This document shows positions 28,030-37,288 of a stretch of 64,000 nucleotides of DNA, piece by piece. The first letter of the stretch is position 1; each line of letters opens with the position of its first letter. The stretch is from NCBI RefSeq assembly GCF_017921835.1, contig NZ_JAGEMN010000007.1:1-64000 (forward strand), written 5' to 3'. The stretch comes from Sporosarcina sp. 6E9 (GTDB lineage Bacteria; Bacillota; Bacilli; Bacillales_A; Planococcaceae). The translations under genes were made by a program, and so were the position numbers. Under the pieces are notes generated by a model that worked only from the letters and a program-made list of their open reading frames with translations, ran no database searches and had not been told where the DNA came from.

Positions 28030-31000
28030 TTATACTCGTTCTGCTTTATGTCCGATTAGTTTATAATACACAAGATACAGCGATGGAATCATCACCAATG
28101 TAAACAAACTTGAGAATGCGAGTCCCGCAATGATTGTAATTGCAAGTGCTTCAAACAATGGATCGCCCGATACGGCAACTGGAATCAATGCGACAATCGA
28201 TGTCAATGATGTTAAAATGATCGGTTTGATACGCGCATACCCTGACTCAACAATCGCTTCAATCACATCCATATTGCCCAGAAGGCGGCGCGCTTCTACG
28301 AAGTCGATTAATACAACCGCGTTACGCACGACAATACCGGTTAACGAGACAATCCCCATGACACCTAGGAAACTGAGTGGTGTTTGTGTGATAAACAATC
28401 CCAGAATCGCACCCGATATACCTAGATACACCGCAAACAATACAAGGAATGGTAAACTGAACGACTTAAACTGGAATGCGATGACTAAGTACACAAGTAA
28501 TATGACAACTAGGAATAGGATTCCAATTTCTGCAAAGAATGCCTGCTGATCTGAATTCTCTCCACCTGTTGAAATTGTATAGCCTTCAGGTAAATCTTTC
28601 TTTTCTGCTTCTGCAGCCTCTAACATATCTGCTTTAAATCCATCCGCATCGCCATACGCTTTTAACGTAATCGCTCGCTCTCCTTTTTCATGAGGGACTT
28701 GAGCGATTAAGGATGTTTTTTCAGAAGTTAGCAATTCATCCAATGACACGAATTTCGGCGGACCTTGAGTCATCATGGATGGGACGGAAAATTGTGAGAG
28801 GTCAACAGCCTCCCCTTCGGTCACACCTTTTTCATTCAACACAACTTGCTTTGAAATGTCCCCCTCATACAACTTAAATAAAGGAACACCTTGTGTCAGC
28901 AGTTGTAGTTGATTGGTGACTAGACTCAAGGAAATACCATTATCCTCAAGCGCTTGACGATTCGGCACATACTGGATAGCTGGTATGGATTCTCCCAAGT
29001 TATCCGTTACGATATTAGCGCCGTTTTCAAGCAAGCGATCTTTCAAATCATCGCGTAGCTGTGTGAGTTGGTCGATATCATCGCCTTTAATCGTAACGGT
29101 TACCGGCGCCCCGACTGGCGGTCCTTGGACGATTGTATCCAAGAAGATTTCCGCATCACTGTAGCGTTTGCGTAATTCCGGTTCCCACTTGTCGATGAAT
29201 TCAGAAGCACTCGTATTGTCTTTTTTTATACGGAACACTGCTTGCCCAGTGTTTTCTCCTGTATTATCCATCGAAGCAGCAAACAGATTAGGCAATCCGC
29301 TACCTGTGAAAATAGCTGTTTCTTTTACGTTTTTATCTTCGTCCGAAACTTCATCGATCATCTTTTGGATTTCGTTATTCGTTTCGTCAATTGTCGTCCC
29401 CGTTGCGAGTCGAACGTTCATCGTCACTTCTTCTTTGTCCGCGGCAGGGAAGAATTCAAACGGCGTCAAAAATGCTAAGAACAGCAACCCTGTGGCTATA
29501 ATAAGTCCACCGATTCCAACAAGTAGTGGCCGCTTTAATACTTTTCGCAGTACTTTTTCAGCGTAGAATACGGCTATTTTCTCCAATGGCTTCCCTAAAA
29601 ACCCTGGCGTTTCCGATATCTTTTTATTGCGTCGTTTCGTCTTGATGAATTGAAGCATCGGAACGAGCGTGACTGAAAGTATCGTTGATGCAATAATAGT
29701 CGTGATTAAGATACTTGGAAGTGCTTTGATGAATGCGCCATTACCACCAGATAGTAAAAGTAACGGGGAAAACGTCACAACGATTGCTAAACTGGAAGAA
29801 ATAATGGATGTGTAGACTTCTTTGACACCATTTACGGCACCATCCAGTGGTGAATCGCCTAGCTTATAGCGTCGCTGAATATTGTCATTGACAACGATAC
29901 TATCATCAACTAGAATTCCGATAGCGATAATAAGTCCAATAACCGAGATTTGATTCAAGTCGACACCCATGAATGGAATCGGAATGAGACCAACAAGTAC
30001 GGATGCGAGAACGGTAAATGCGACCGCAAATGAACCGAACAATGTTAATCCTGCTGTTGTAACAATCAGTACTGCAATAACTGCAATAAGAAGCGATATA
30101 TATAAACTATTAAATATTGAATTTACATTGTCAGCTTGAGATTCATACGTATGCGCGGTTACTTCTTTCGGCAGTTCTTCAATAAACTGCGTCATCTTCT
30201 TGTCGATTTTCTTATCCATAGAGGGGATATCTTGCCCAGGCTGAAGGAATATCGTATAAGAGATTGCAGATTTCCCCTCAAAAGTAACAATGTCTTTCGC
30301 ATCTTTTGCCACTTCTCCAATATCGGCTAATTCAGCCAACGGCACAGCAGCATCCCCGATTTGCAATTGTTTTAGTTTTTCAATTCCCTCGTCCTGTTTC
30401 ACTGTCAAAACGACGCGTTCCTTGCCGTCATCATGAGTACCTAATGAGAGGGGTTGATTGGCTTGTTGCAAAACACTCAGTACATCATAGGGTTGTAGTC
30501 GATTTTTAGCCAGTTTTTCAGGGTCGAGCGTAATCATTAGCTGCTTTTCCGTGAACCCTTTAACTGTTGTTCCTGCAACGCCTTCTATTGACTGAATATC
30601 ATCTGACAGCTCGGCAAACGATGCCTCCATGTCAGCGAGTACTTTTTCGTCTCCAGTAAACATGTAAGAAACGAGTGGAAATGCTAGATCCAGTTTTTTC
30701 ACTTCTGGTGCTTGTGCGTTTTCTGGTAATTCATTCGCAGAACGCTGCACTTCTTGTTGCAACTTATTGATTGTCTGTTCATGGTCGATGCCATCTTTTA
30801 ATGACAGTGTAATGATTGATGCCGAATTCGCGGAAACAGAATTCATTGTATCGATTCCGTCTATTTTCTTAATCGCCCGTTCCAGTGGATTCGTTACGGT
30901 TCTTTCTACTTCCAAAGGTTCTGCACCAGGTAGAATAGCAGAAACCATCACAAGGTTGACAGGGGTTTCAGGAATTTCTCTTTTCGGCAACGTTAAAAAC

Positions 31001-31074
31001 GTATATGCACCAACAAGCATTAAGATAAAAATTAAGAAAATGAATAATTTACTCCGTTTTAATAAATATTTCAA
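28030..31074 (-). CDS. RND-family efflux permease (SwrC/AcrB-like)
   Basis: A 1014-residue resistance-nodulation-division exporter with the standard layout: TM1 (residues 10-30), a large porter domain, TM2-6, a second porter domain and TM8-12. The proton-relay aspartates appear as GILVDDSIVVND in TM4. It resembles B. subtilis SwrC (YerP), a surfactant exporter, and like it lacks an adjacent membrane-fusion partner. It starts at TTG after GAAGGG. No linked regulator is seen, and the 488-nt upstream gap holds no gene. Confidence 0.9.
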   Translation of the reverse strand: MKYLLKRSKLFIFLIFILMLVGAYTFLTLPKREIPETPVNLVMVSAILPGAEPLEVERTVTNPLERAIKKIDGIDTMNSVSANSASIITLSLKDGIDHEQTINKLQQEVQRSANELPENAQAPEVKKLDLAFPLVSYMFTGDEKVLADMEASFAELSDDIQSIEGVAGTTVKGFTEKQLMITLDPEKLAKNRLQPYDVLSVLQQANQPLSLGTHDDGKERVVLTVKQDEGIEKLKQLQIGDAAVPLAELADIGEVAKDAKDIVTFEGKSAISYTIFLQPGQDIPSMDKKIDKKMTQFIEELPKEVTAHTYESQADNVNSIFNSLYISLLIAVIAVLIVTTAGLTLFGSFAVAFTVLASVLVGLIPIPFMGVDLNQISVIGLIIAIGILVDDSIVVNDNIQRRYKLGDSPLDGAVNGVKEVYTSIISSSLAIVVTFSPLLLLSGGNGAFIKALPSILITTIIASTILSVTLVPMLQFIKTKRRNKKISETPGFLGKPLEKIAVFYAEKVLRKVLKRPLLVGIGGLIIATGLLFLAFLTPFEFFPAADKEEVTMNVRLATGTTIDETNNEIQKMIDEVSDEDKNVKETAIFTGSGLPNLFAASMDNTGENTGQAVFRIKKDNTSASEFIDKWEPELRKRYSDAEIFLDTIVQGPPVGAPVTVTIKGDDIDQLTQLRDDLKDRLLENGANIVTDNLGESIPAIQYVPNRQALEDNGISLSLVTNQLQLLTQGVPLFKLYEGDISKQVVLNEKGVTEGEAVDLSQFSVPSMMTQGPPKFVSLDELLTSEKTSLIAQVPHEKGERAITLKAYGDADGFKADMLEAAEAEKKDLPEGYTISTGGENSDQQAFFAEIGILFLVVILLVYLVIAFQFKSFSLPFLVLFAVYLGISGAILGLFITQTPLSFLGVMGIVSLTGIVVRNAVVLIDFVEARRLLGNMDVIEAIVESGYARIKPIILTSLTSIVALIPVAVSGDPLFEALAITIIAGLAFSSLFTLVMIPSLYLVYYKLIGHKAERV

Positions 31075-31562
31075 TGGGGTAATTCCCTTCTATATTAAAT
31101 ATAATTACAACTCTATTAATCCCCTATATCATTCCATAGTAAACCTCCAATCTCAATTGAAAGAACTCTAGAACAAGGAATGCGACTTTATTTTAAAACT
31201 ACACCTTGGCTGTAGTTGCATCGTCCTTTGTAGTTTGATATTCTTGCTCGTTTCACTGACTGATATGTGATAAAAATTTATTTCTTAAAACTGAAAAAAG
31301 CTTCTCGCAAAGTTAGAAAAATTACGGAAAGCTTTTTCAACATCTTCATTATTTCTATAGTTTCACATTTAGACTAAGATATGATAGTAGATAGGATTTT
31401 ATTTTAATTTCAATTACTAATTAAAATTATAGTTATCTGAGAATACTAAGTACCCTCAACGCTCCCTGAAAGCTCTTTTACAAAGAGGCTACCCTACCTC
31501 CTAGTTTTTTAGGGGGTAGCCTTACTTATGATAAAATTGTCTACTTCACTTGGGAAAAGCTC
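31075..31562. other. Gene-free intergenic stretch
   Basis: About 490 nt without a supportable gene. It holds an imperfect hairpin (AAAAAGCTT...AAGCTTTTT, near 31296-31340) and a stem GGCTACCC / GGGGTAGCC at 31487-31521 that may end the oxidoreductase transcript from the right. The rest is AT-rich with no clear promoter signature that I can support. Confidence 0.6.
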
Positions 31563-32495
31563 TTATTTTACTTCAATAACAATCTTTCCTTTTGCATGGT
31601 GAGTTGCACTTAATTCATGTGCTTCTCGTAATCCTTTAGCGGAAAGAGGAAATGTATGACCGATATGGGTTTTCACTTTTCCTTTTTCCATTAGCTCACC
31701 AAGTTCAGCAAGTTGCTTTCCATTTGGATTAAGCCAAAGAGATTCAGCTGTAATCTGATTAGCCTCAGCTTTTTCTATATTTGGCTGGCCTACAATCGAA
31801 ACCAATCGACCACCTTTTTTAACTACACTCAAGCTTTTATCTAAAATCTCGCCGCCCATTGTATCAACAACTAAATCAACGTCTTTTACGACATCTGTAA
31901 AGTCAGTTGTTTCATAGTCAATAAATTCGTCAACACCGAGTTCTTTTAAGAAAGCTTCGTTCTTGCCACTAGCTGTTGATAGAACATAAGCACCAAAACT
32001 TTTAGCGATTTGAATACCCAAGCTTCCAACACCGCCTGATCCAGCATGAATTAATACTTTATCTCCAGATTTAACTTGTCCAAAGTCAACCAGACATTGC
32101 CAAGCTGTTAGTCCTGCTAGTGGAACTGAAGCAGCTTCCTCAAAACTAACATTGGCTGGTTTTAAAGCGACTAAGTCTTCGTTTACAGCAACATACTCAG
32201 CGTATGTTCCATTTTCCATTGCTGGCCGAGCGAATACCTCATCTCCTACCTTGAAACGCTTCACATCTTTCCCTACTTCAGCGATCACTCCCGCTGCATC
32301 CCATCCTAAAATAAGCGGAAATTCAAAAGGAATATTCTCTTTCATATAACCTTCTCGAACTTTCCAGTCAATAGGATTCACTGACGTTGCATGCATCTCT
32401 ATTAACACCTGATTATGTTGAATTTCCGGCTTCGGTAGTTCTTTCTCAATAAGTTCTTCTGCTCCACCGTATTGTTCAATAACGATTGCTTTCAT
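31563..32495 (-). CDS. Zinc-independent NADP(H) oxidoreductase, quinone-reductase type (MDR superfamily)
   Basis: A 310-residue medium-chain dehydrogenase/reductase. The N-terminal GroES-like fold has NPIDWKVREGYM, and the Rossmann motif HAGSGGVGSLGIQIAKSFGAYV binds the nucleotide. The catalytic-zinc ligands are missing, as in zeta-crystallin-like quinone reductases. The ATG follows AAGGAGAG. It is the first gene outside the left end of the integrated element. Confidence 0.87.
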   Translation of the reverse strand: MKAIVIEQYGGAEELIEKELPKPEIQHNQVLIEMHATSVNPIDWKVREGYMKENIPFEFPLILGWDAAGVIAEVGKDVKRFKVGDEVFARPAMENGTYAEYVAVNEDLVALKPANVSFEEAASVPLAGLTAWQCLVDFGQVKSGDKVLIHAGSGGVGSLGIQIAKSFGAYVLSTASGKNEAFLKELGVDEFIDYETTDFTDVVKDVDLVVDTMGGEILDKSLSVVKKGGRLVSIVGQPNIEKAEANQITAESLWLNPNGKQLAELGELMEKGKVKTHIGHTFPLSAKGLREAHELSATHHAKGKIVIEVK

Positions 32496-32605
32496 GAAAC
32501 TGCACTCTCCTTATCCTGTTCATTCAATATACATACCCGTTTAATTAAAAAAGTATTCATTTACTGAACTCACATTGCTTTCCTTATTAGTTAAATCTAC
32601 TTTGT

Positions 32606-32650
32606 AAAAAAAAAGGTTCTTCATTAGATGAAAACTAATGAAGAACCTTT
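32606..32650 (-). terminator. Stranded native terminator of groEL
   Basis: A perfect 16-bp stem (AAAGGTTCTTCATTAG, 32612-32627; complement 32635-32650) is followed by nine T on the minus strand. It lies 36 nt left of attL and reads in the groEL direction, but no minus-strand gene of the present arrangement ends here. If the element were excised it would lie about 35 nt after the groEL stop, so I infer it is groEL's own terminator. Confidence 0.75.
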
Positions 32651-32685
32651 AAATCAAATATATGGAAGTTAATTTAATGGATTCC

Positions 32686-32703
32686 TTACATCATGCCGCC
32701 CAT
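32686..32703. repeat. attL, left 18-bp core repeat
   Basis: Identical over 18 bp to the end of groEL at 53866-53883, and different on both flanks. An imperfect inverted repeat (GCCCATCTAAG / CTTGGATGGGC, about 32699-32736) starts inside it, which could be the integrase core-binding pair. Confidence 0.93.
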
Positions 32704-32804
32704 CTAAGAAGGTGTTTTTTACGCTTGGATGGGCTTTGCAGATGTTGATTTAACATCGAATTGTACGTTTTACAATCACATGAAACGCTATCAAAAGCAA
32801 AATG

Positions 32805-32825
32805 AAGTTAGCAAAAAAGTTAGCA
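32805..32825. repeat. Left arm-type integrase binding repeats
   Basis: Two AAGTTAGCA / AAGTTAGCA units separated by AAA lie 100 bp inside attL, in the same orientation as the pair near attR. Paired direct repeats at both ends of an element are typical arm sites for Tn916-type integrases. Confidence 0.75.
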
Positions 32826-32847
32826 TATCTTGTGAGGAGTGAACAGA

Positions 32848-33291
32848 ATGAAGTTGATTCAATCGGCTTTTATTGCTTTTAGTATAGCACTGGTTGCATC
32901 AGGTTGTAGCCATCACTACGGAACAAAAGTTGGGGCTGCTGACGATGTACAACAATTAATAGATGACCAACAAACGGGCTTTGTCATCATCACAAATGAA
33001 ACAGATGCACCTTTCTTGGAGGAAGTTCAAAAAGCATTACTAGAAAAAAAGGAAGATGCCTTACAGTTCAACGTTTTTTATAATGATGGAAAAAACAAAA
33101 ATGCAGATGGACTAAGTAAGAATCCATTTCGCTTTGAAATGCCCCACGTAAACACCGTCTACTACATTAAGGATGGAAAAGCCTTTGGTGAGTATGATTT
33201 GGAAGCCTACGAAGGTCTTCGTCAACAAGAAGAATTACATCATTTCATTGATTCCATGCCTAATCATAAAGGTGATACGAATGAACAATGA
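32848..33291 (+). CDS. Small lipoprotein of the element
   Basis: A 147-residue lipoprotein. The signal peptide (residues 1-20) ends in the lipobox VASGC, giving an outer-face lipid anchor. The body (TGFVIITNETDAPFLEEVQKALLEK, then VNTVYYIKDGKAFGEYDLEAYEG) reads like a thioredoxin-type fold without a CxxC pair; that is a weak inference. The ATG at 32848 follows GTGAGGAGTG. It overlaps the start of the VirB6-like gene by 11 nt, so a role with the conjugation protein, for example in exclusion or assembly, is possible. I do not recognise the family. Confidence 0.75.
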   Translation: MKLIQSAFIAFSIALVASGCSHHYGTKVGAADDVQQLIDDQQTGFVIITNETDAPFLEEVQKALLEKKEDALQFNVFYNDGKNKNADGLSKNPFRFEMPHVNTVYYIKDGKAFGEYDLEAYEGLRQQEELHHFIDSMPNHKGDTNEQ

Positions 33292-35419
33292 AGAACTTGC
33301 TCGTAAACTAGAAGAGTTTCAAGAGTACCTAAGCATCTCTAACATCTTTACCGACATTATGAGAGGGCTAGCCTGGGTACTCGTCAAAGGCTTGGCATGG
33401 ATTGTTGACTCACTTGAAAACTTAACCGATGATATTTTATTGATTAAAACTTTCTACAACAACCCAGAGATTGTTGCGTTTGTCGATACTATCAAACCCA
33501 TTCTGTATATTTTCTTAGCTTTTTCTCTTCTCTATACAGGATACTTATTAATCTTTAACAAGAAGTTCAACCGTGAGGGAATCGTTATAAATACTTTCAT
33601 TGCTTTCATCATCATTCTTGCGCTAAACGCTGGAATGGACAAGGCGAATGAATTTACTGATGTAGCAATTGATGCTGTAAAAGTCGAAACACTTTTTCCA
33701 AACGATGACTCTACTGTAAGTGGTTCAATTGTTCAAAGAAATATTACCGATCTCACTGAATTCGATAAAAGTAACTGGTCTGCAAATGAATTGACCGTTC
33801 CCAACAGCACACCGCCAAGTAGGATTGCAAATATCAATATCCGTGAGACATACGGGAATGATACTGAGGGCATTTCAAGTGAAGGAAAAGACATCTCTAA
33901 ATACATGCTTTCACTTAACAACGTTGGTGAGTATCGGGCAGACAAACTTGATCAATCAGGGCTGGAATGGAACAACGAGTATTATTTCCGATACTCAGTC
34001 AACTGGTTCACGATTTTTGTCACCTTGGGAATAATCGGCTTTACGCTTTTTTCAATAGCGTTGAAACTTGCCAAGTTGTTTTTTGAACTTACATTCAACT
34101 ATATTCTGGCTTTAATTGTGGCACCTGCTGATATTCATGACGGACAGAAGACAAAGAAAATCATTCAAGCAATACTAAACACCTTCTTTGCAACCATCTT
34201 AATTTTTCTATCAATGAAGGTCTATATGATTGGAACAGCTTATTTGGAAGATACTCTTTCCACCTTCCCTTACTTAATTGCATTAATTGGGTTCTCACTC
34301 GCTGTTGTTGATGGGCCAAATATCGTTGAAAGGTTGTTTGGCATTGATGCAGGACTCAAAAACGGTTGGGGTGTACTTGCAGGGGCATATGCAGGTGGAA
34401 GAGTGGTTGCAGGTCTCGGTAAAGGTGTTTCAAATATTGGTAAAGGAAATACAGATAATAAGAATAAAAGCTTGTCTGCTACGTCTGGTGGTACTGATGG
34501 AGAGAAAGCACCCTCACCAAATGATGCAGAATACGAATCTAATAAAAATAAAAAGAATGATGGTTCTAGCACTGCGAAACTCAATGCAAATGCTAGTGAC
34601 GGTTTAGGCGAAAACAAATCATCTTCGCCAAATGATGCAGAAACTGATGAGAGTAAACAGAATGAAGGTACTGACACTACTTCAAGCGTATCTCAACAAG
34701 CAGATGAACAAGCTAAAGGACAAAGAAAGCAATCAAAAGCACCTTCACCGAATGATGTTGAAGGAATTTCAACAACTACTGGAATGGGTAGGGCTTCACA
34801 ATCACCAAGCAACGCACAAACTACAAGTAGTTCTCAATCTACAGAAACAGCAAACGTAACGGGGATTCAAGACAGCGTACAAGGTAATACAACTGGATCA
34901 CAAACACGTACAGGTGGTAGTGGTGGTTCACAAACACCATCGACTACTCAACCAAGTGGAGCAAGCAACGCACAAACTACAAGTAGTTCTCAATCTACAG
35001 AAACAGCAAAGGTAAACAACAATGCAACAGTGAGAACTGACACGGAAGTTTCTAATACAGTACAAGAAGTTGCGGGTAGTACATCAACATCTACGTCACG
35101 TACAGGTGGTGGTACGACACAAGCACCAACGGAAAGAGTTAATACGGGTGGTACAAATACAGCGAAAACTACAAGTGGCTCACATACCACTGAAACATCT
35201 AAAGTAACAAGTAATTCAACTGTTACGACAGATACCGAAGTTTCTAATGTGATTCAAGAGAGCGCAGCTACTACAACAACACGTACCGATAGAAATAGTT
35301 CGGGGAATCAAAACTCACGCATCAATCAATCGAATGAGCGCAAAAGACCGAGAAATTATCCAGTCGATAAAGGAAGTTCAAACGTGATTGATAGAATGAA
35401 GAATTACAGAAATAAATAG
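33281..35419 (+). CDS. VirB6/TrbL-like conjugation membrane protein (pLS20-type) with long S/T-rich tail
   Basis: A 712-residue protein. Six or so membrane helices occupy residues 70-355, with an extracellular loop around 130-240, in the layout of the polytopic channel subunit of Gram-positive conjugation systems. The start MNNEELARKLEEFQEYLSIS resembles the pLS20-type conjugation transmembrane protein. The ATG at 33281 follows AAAGGTGA. From about residue 385 the tail is low-complexity S/T/Q/N-rich with repeats: (A/S)PSPNDAE three times and a SNAQTTSSSQSTETA unit twice, plus a diverged third copy. The other conjugation genes (VirB4, VirD4, relaxase) are missing. Confidence 0.78.
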   Translation: MNNEELARKLEEFQEYLSISNIFTDIMRGLAWVLVKGLAWIVDSLENLTDDILLIKTFYNNPEIVAFVDTIKPILYIFLAFSLLYTGYLLIFNKKFNREGIVINTFIAFIIILALNAGMDKANEFTDVAIDAVKVETLFPNDDSTVSGSIVQRNITDLTEFDKSNWSANELTVPNSTPPSRIANINIRETYGNDTEGISSEGKDISKYMLSLNNVGEYRADKLDQSGLEWNNEYYFRYSVNWFTIFVTLGIIGFTLFSIALKLAKLFFELTFNYILALIVAPADIHDGQKTKKIIQAILNTFFATILIFLSMKVYMIGTAYLEDTLSTFPYLIALIGFSLAVVDGPNIVERLFGIDAGLKNGWGVLAGAYAGGRVVAGLGKGVSNIGKGNTDNKNKSLSATSGGTDGEKAPSPNDAEYESNKNKKNDGSSTAKLNANASDGLGENKSSSPNDAETDESKQNEGTDTTSSVSQQADEQAKGQRKQSKAPSPNDVEGISTTTGMGRASQSPSNAQTTSSSQSTETANVTGIQDSVQGNTTGSQTRTGGSGGSQTPSTTQPSGASNAQTTSSSQSTETAKVNNNATVRTDTEVSNTVQEVAGSTSTSTSRTGGGTTQAPTERVNTGGTNTAKTTSGSHTTETSKVTSNSTVTTDTEVSNVIQESAATTTTRTDRNSSGNQNSRINQSNERKRPRNYPVDKGSSNVIDRMKNYRNK

Positions 35420-35472
35420 CCCCCTTTTTTCTAGTAACAAATGTGAATCTAATTACGAAAGGAATGGTAACC

Positions 35473-35889
35473 GTGAGCACAAAACATCAATTTCGAGCAC
35501 GTGTTAAAAACACTAATTATGATTATTTGGAGGATTACCAAATTGTAAATGACTACGGTAATATCGGTGAAACACTAGATGCTATTTTACAAGAGCATAA
35601 AGAGTTAAAGAAAAATGATTGGAATCTCCAATACATCGCACATACAGTTTCAACCCAAGTGAACAACACCTTATCAACAGAATTAAATCGGGTACGTCTC
35701 GGTACAAATAACACAGATCGAAACTCACAAATTCTTATCGAATTGCTACAAGGGTTTATGCAAATGCAAAATCTAGAACACATCGTAACAACTGACTTAA
35801 ACAAACCTCCTTTTTTAACGGAGGTAGAAAACTTAATACAAGAGAAAATCACCACATTAAAACAGAGAAAGGACTCGAAAAGAGGATGA
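35473..35889 (+). CDS. Hypothetical protein of the conjugation remnant
   Basis: A 138-residue soluble, mostly helical protein. The GTG at 35473 follows GAAAGGAA by 8 nt; an ATG slightly earlier overlaps that box. The conserved-looking centre is ETLDAILQEHKELKKNDWNLQYIAHTVS. It is the third gene of the left-end operon, 53 nt after the VirB6-like gene, and overlaps the next gene by 4 nt. Family not recognised. Confidence 0.75.
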   Translation: MSTKHQFRARVKNTNYDYLEDYQIVNDYGNIGETLDAILQEHKELKKNDWNLQYIAHTVSTQVNNTLSTELNRVRLGTNNTDRNSQILIELLQGFMQMQNLEHIVTTDLNKPPFLTEVENLIQEKITTLKQRKDSKRG

Positions 35890-36125
35890 AGTCTAAAGAG
35901 TTTGATTTATTTACAGTGGGTGAAATAAAAGATAGAATCGGACACGACCCCATACAGGCAATGGATTTATTTGCAGATAGTTACGTAGCAATCTATCGAA
36001 TTCAACACGATGTAAGAGAACTTCATAACACAATTACCAAACAACATGACGAACTTCGCCAAGCACTTGACCTATGTGTTAAATGTTTAAAGCTAGTTGA
36101 AACAACAATACAAAATCGAAGGTAG
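35886..36125 (+). CDS. Small hypothetical protein, last gene of the conjugation remnant
   Basis: A 79-residue, probably all-helical protein (DRIGHDPIQAMDLFADSYVAIYRIQHDVRELHNTI...). It is translationally coupled to the preceding gene by an ATGA overlap. A good terminator follows at 36140. No signal or membrane segment. Family not recognised. Confidence 0.72.
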   Translation: MKSKEFDLFTVGEIKDRIGHDPIQAMDLFADSYVAIYRIQHDVRELHNTITKQHDELRQALDLCVKCLKLVETTIQNRR

Positions 36126-36139
36126 ATTGAATAAAGAGA

Positions 36140-36181
36140 AGTGCTTCGTCCTAGATAACCCCTGTGGACGAAGCACTTTTA
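36140..36181 (+). terminator. Terminator of the conjugation-remnant operon
   Basis: A 12-bp perfect stem AGTGCTTCGTCC / GGACGAAGCACT and TTTT end the plus-strand operon. Confidence 0.9.
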
Positions 36182-36266
36182 ATTACTGCCAATGGAGCGT
36201 ACCACCTGCGACATTTCTTTCAGCAATTGCCACCAGTTAATTATTAAAGGATTTAAAATAGCGTAA

Positions 36267-36313
36267 GAGAAAAGCCTAATTCCTGCGTGCTGCTAGCGTA
36301 GAATTAGGCTTTT
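36267..36313. terminator. Hairpin between the convergent operons
   Basis: The stem AAAAGCCTAATTC / GAATTAGGCTTTT with an 18-nt loop (itself partly self-complementary, GCTGCTAGC) marks the end of the minus-strand small-gene array. Confidence 0.75.
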
Positions 36314-36316
36314 GAT

Positions 36317-36346
36317 GTTCAACAATCGCACCCGTTAGTTCAATAA
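36317..36346. repeat. Small-gene array repeat, unit 1
   Basis: GTTCAACAATCGCACCCG followed by TTAGTTCAATAA, 11 nt past the stop of the DUF1871 gene. It shares the CGCACCCG box and the GTTCAA/TTCAAT ends with the units at 36697, 37183, 37958, 38625 and 39266. Confidence 0.7.
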
Positions 36347-36356
36347 TATGCCATGA

Positions 36357-36638
36357 TTAATTTAGATTTTTTAAATTCGGGAATTTATTATTATAAATTT
36401 TGTTCCATATATTTAATGCACTGGGATAACAATTATTAATCGAAGGTGCTCCACTCCTCGAAAACATTTTTTCAAAGACCTGATGTATCACTAAAGCTAA
36501 CTTTTCAACAGATGCAGTTGGTAATGCCGATACAATAAGTCTTATTTCTGGATCATATTCATCCTCAGATGTGTAACGTAAAAGGTGCATCGGGTCCCAT
36601 TCATTAATTACTTCTTTTACAATTTGGTAGTGGTTCAT
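36357..36638 (-). CDS. DUF1871 family protein
   Basis: A 93-residue small soluble protein. The VKEVINEWDPMHLL start and SVEKLALVIHQVFEKMF helix match the DUF1871 family of Bacillales, whose function is unknown; members are common in arrays of small genes. The ATG follows AGAGGGATATT. It is the last gene of the repeat-separated array on the minus strand. Confidence 0.8.
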   Translation of the reverse strand: MNHYQIVKEVINEWDPMHLLRYTSEDEYDPEIRLIVSALPTASVEKLALVIHQVFEKMFSRSGAPSINNCYPSALNIWNKIYNNKFPNLKNLN

Positions 36639-36696
36639 AATATCCCTCTTTCAAGATGTATTTTCAGAGACTTATGCTATCCCCTTATTTAGCTAA

Positions 36697-36751
36697 CCTG
36701 ACCCGTTTGATGCATTGTCCTTATCACGCAAACGCACCCGTTAATTTAATA
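36697..36751. repeat. Small-gene array repeat, unit 2
   Basis: GACCCGTTTGATGCATTGTC...CACGCAAACGCACCCGTT, almost identical to unit 3 at 37183. It separates the DUF1871 and lipoprotein genes. Confidence 0.8.
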
Positions 36752-36760
36752 TAAAATGAG

Positions 36761-37153
36761 TTATTGTTCCAATATCCTCTTTAACTCATTCGTTTGTTCC
36801 GCTGTAAGAGCAGAATAAACATCGGCACCTTCACTGTATAATATTGAGCTAGCATCATCTTGATACCAAACATATCTCCGTATTTCAGCAATACCTTCCT
36901 TGGGGCTGTCGAGTGAAAAGAAAGTGTCTGCCACTTCCCCTAAGTCTTTTGGTTTTCCCACATCATCTTCATCATTAATGATTTCTCTCAAAGTTCCAAT
37001 TGATGCTGAATGTGTGATATCACTATGAAATTTTACGCCTTCGCCTCCATCGTCAATAAAAGGTGTGCCCACTCTAAGGACTTCCTCTTTTGTACATCCA
37101 ATAACCATTACTGACAAAATTAATACAGAAAAAATAAATACCAACTTTTTAAT
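36761..37153 (-). CDS. Small lipoprotein, probable ATT start
   Basis: A 130-residue lipoprotein whose signal peptide ends in the lipobox VMVIGC. The body is unknown, with TLREIINDEDDVGKPKDLGEVADTFF and YSALTAEQTNELKRIL. The first conventional codon, a TTG at 37144, lies 17 nt from the ribosome binding site and would give a signal peptide without basic residues. An ATT at 37153 lies 8 nt after AGAAGG and restores (M)KKLVFIFSVLIL, a normal signal sequence. I take ATT as the start. Confidence 0.68.
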   Translation of the reverse strand: MKKLVFIFSVLILSVMVIGCTKEEVLRVGTPFIDDGGEGVKFHSDITHSASIGTLREIINDEDDVGKPKDLGEVADTFFSLDSPKEGIAEIRRYVWYQDDASSILYSEGADVYSALTAEQTNELKRILEQ

Positions 37154-37182
37154 TTTAATTACCTTCTCTCAATCGATTATTT

Positions 37183-37232
37183 GGCCCGTTTGATACACTG
37201 TCCTTATCACGCAAACGCACCCGTTTGCTTAA
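37183..37232. repeat. Small-gene array repeat, unit 3
   Basis: GGCCCGTTTGATACACTGTC...CACGCAAACGCACCCGTT lies between the lipoprotein gene and the 57-residue gene. It differs from unit 2 by only a few bases over about 45 nt. Confidence 0.8.
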
Positions 37233-37288
37233 GAGAGTATTGGTACAAATAGAACGTGAAGAAAAATGTCTGCCGATATTAATGTGTA

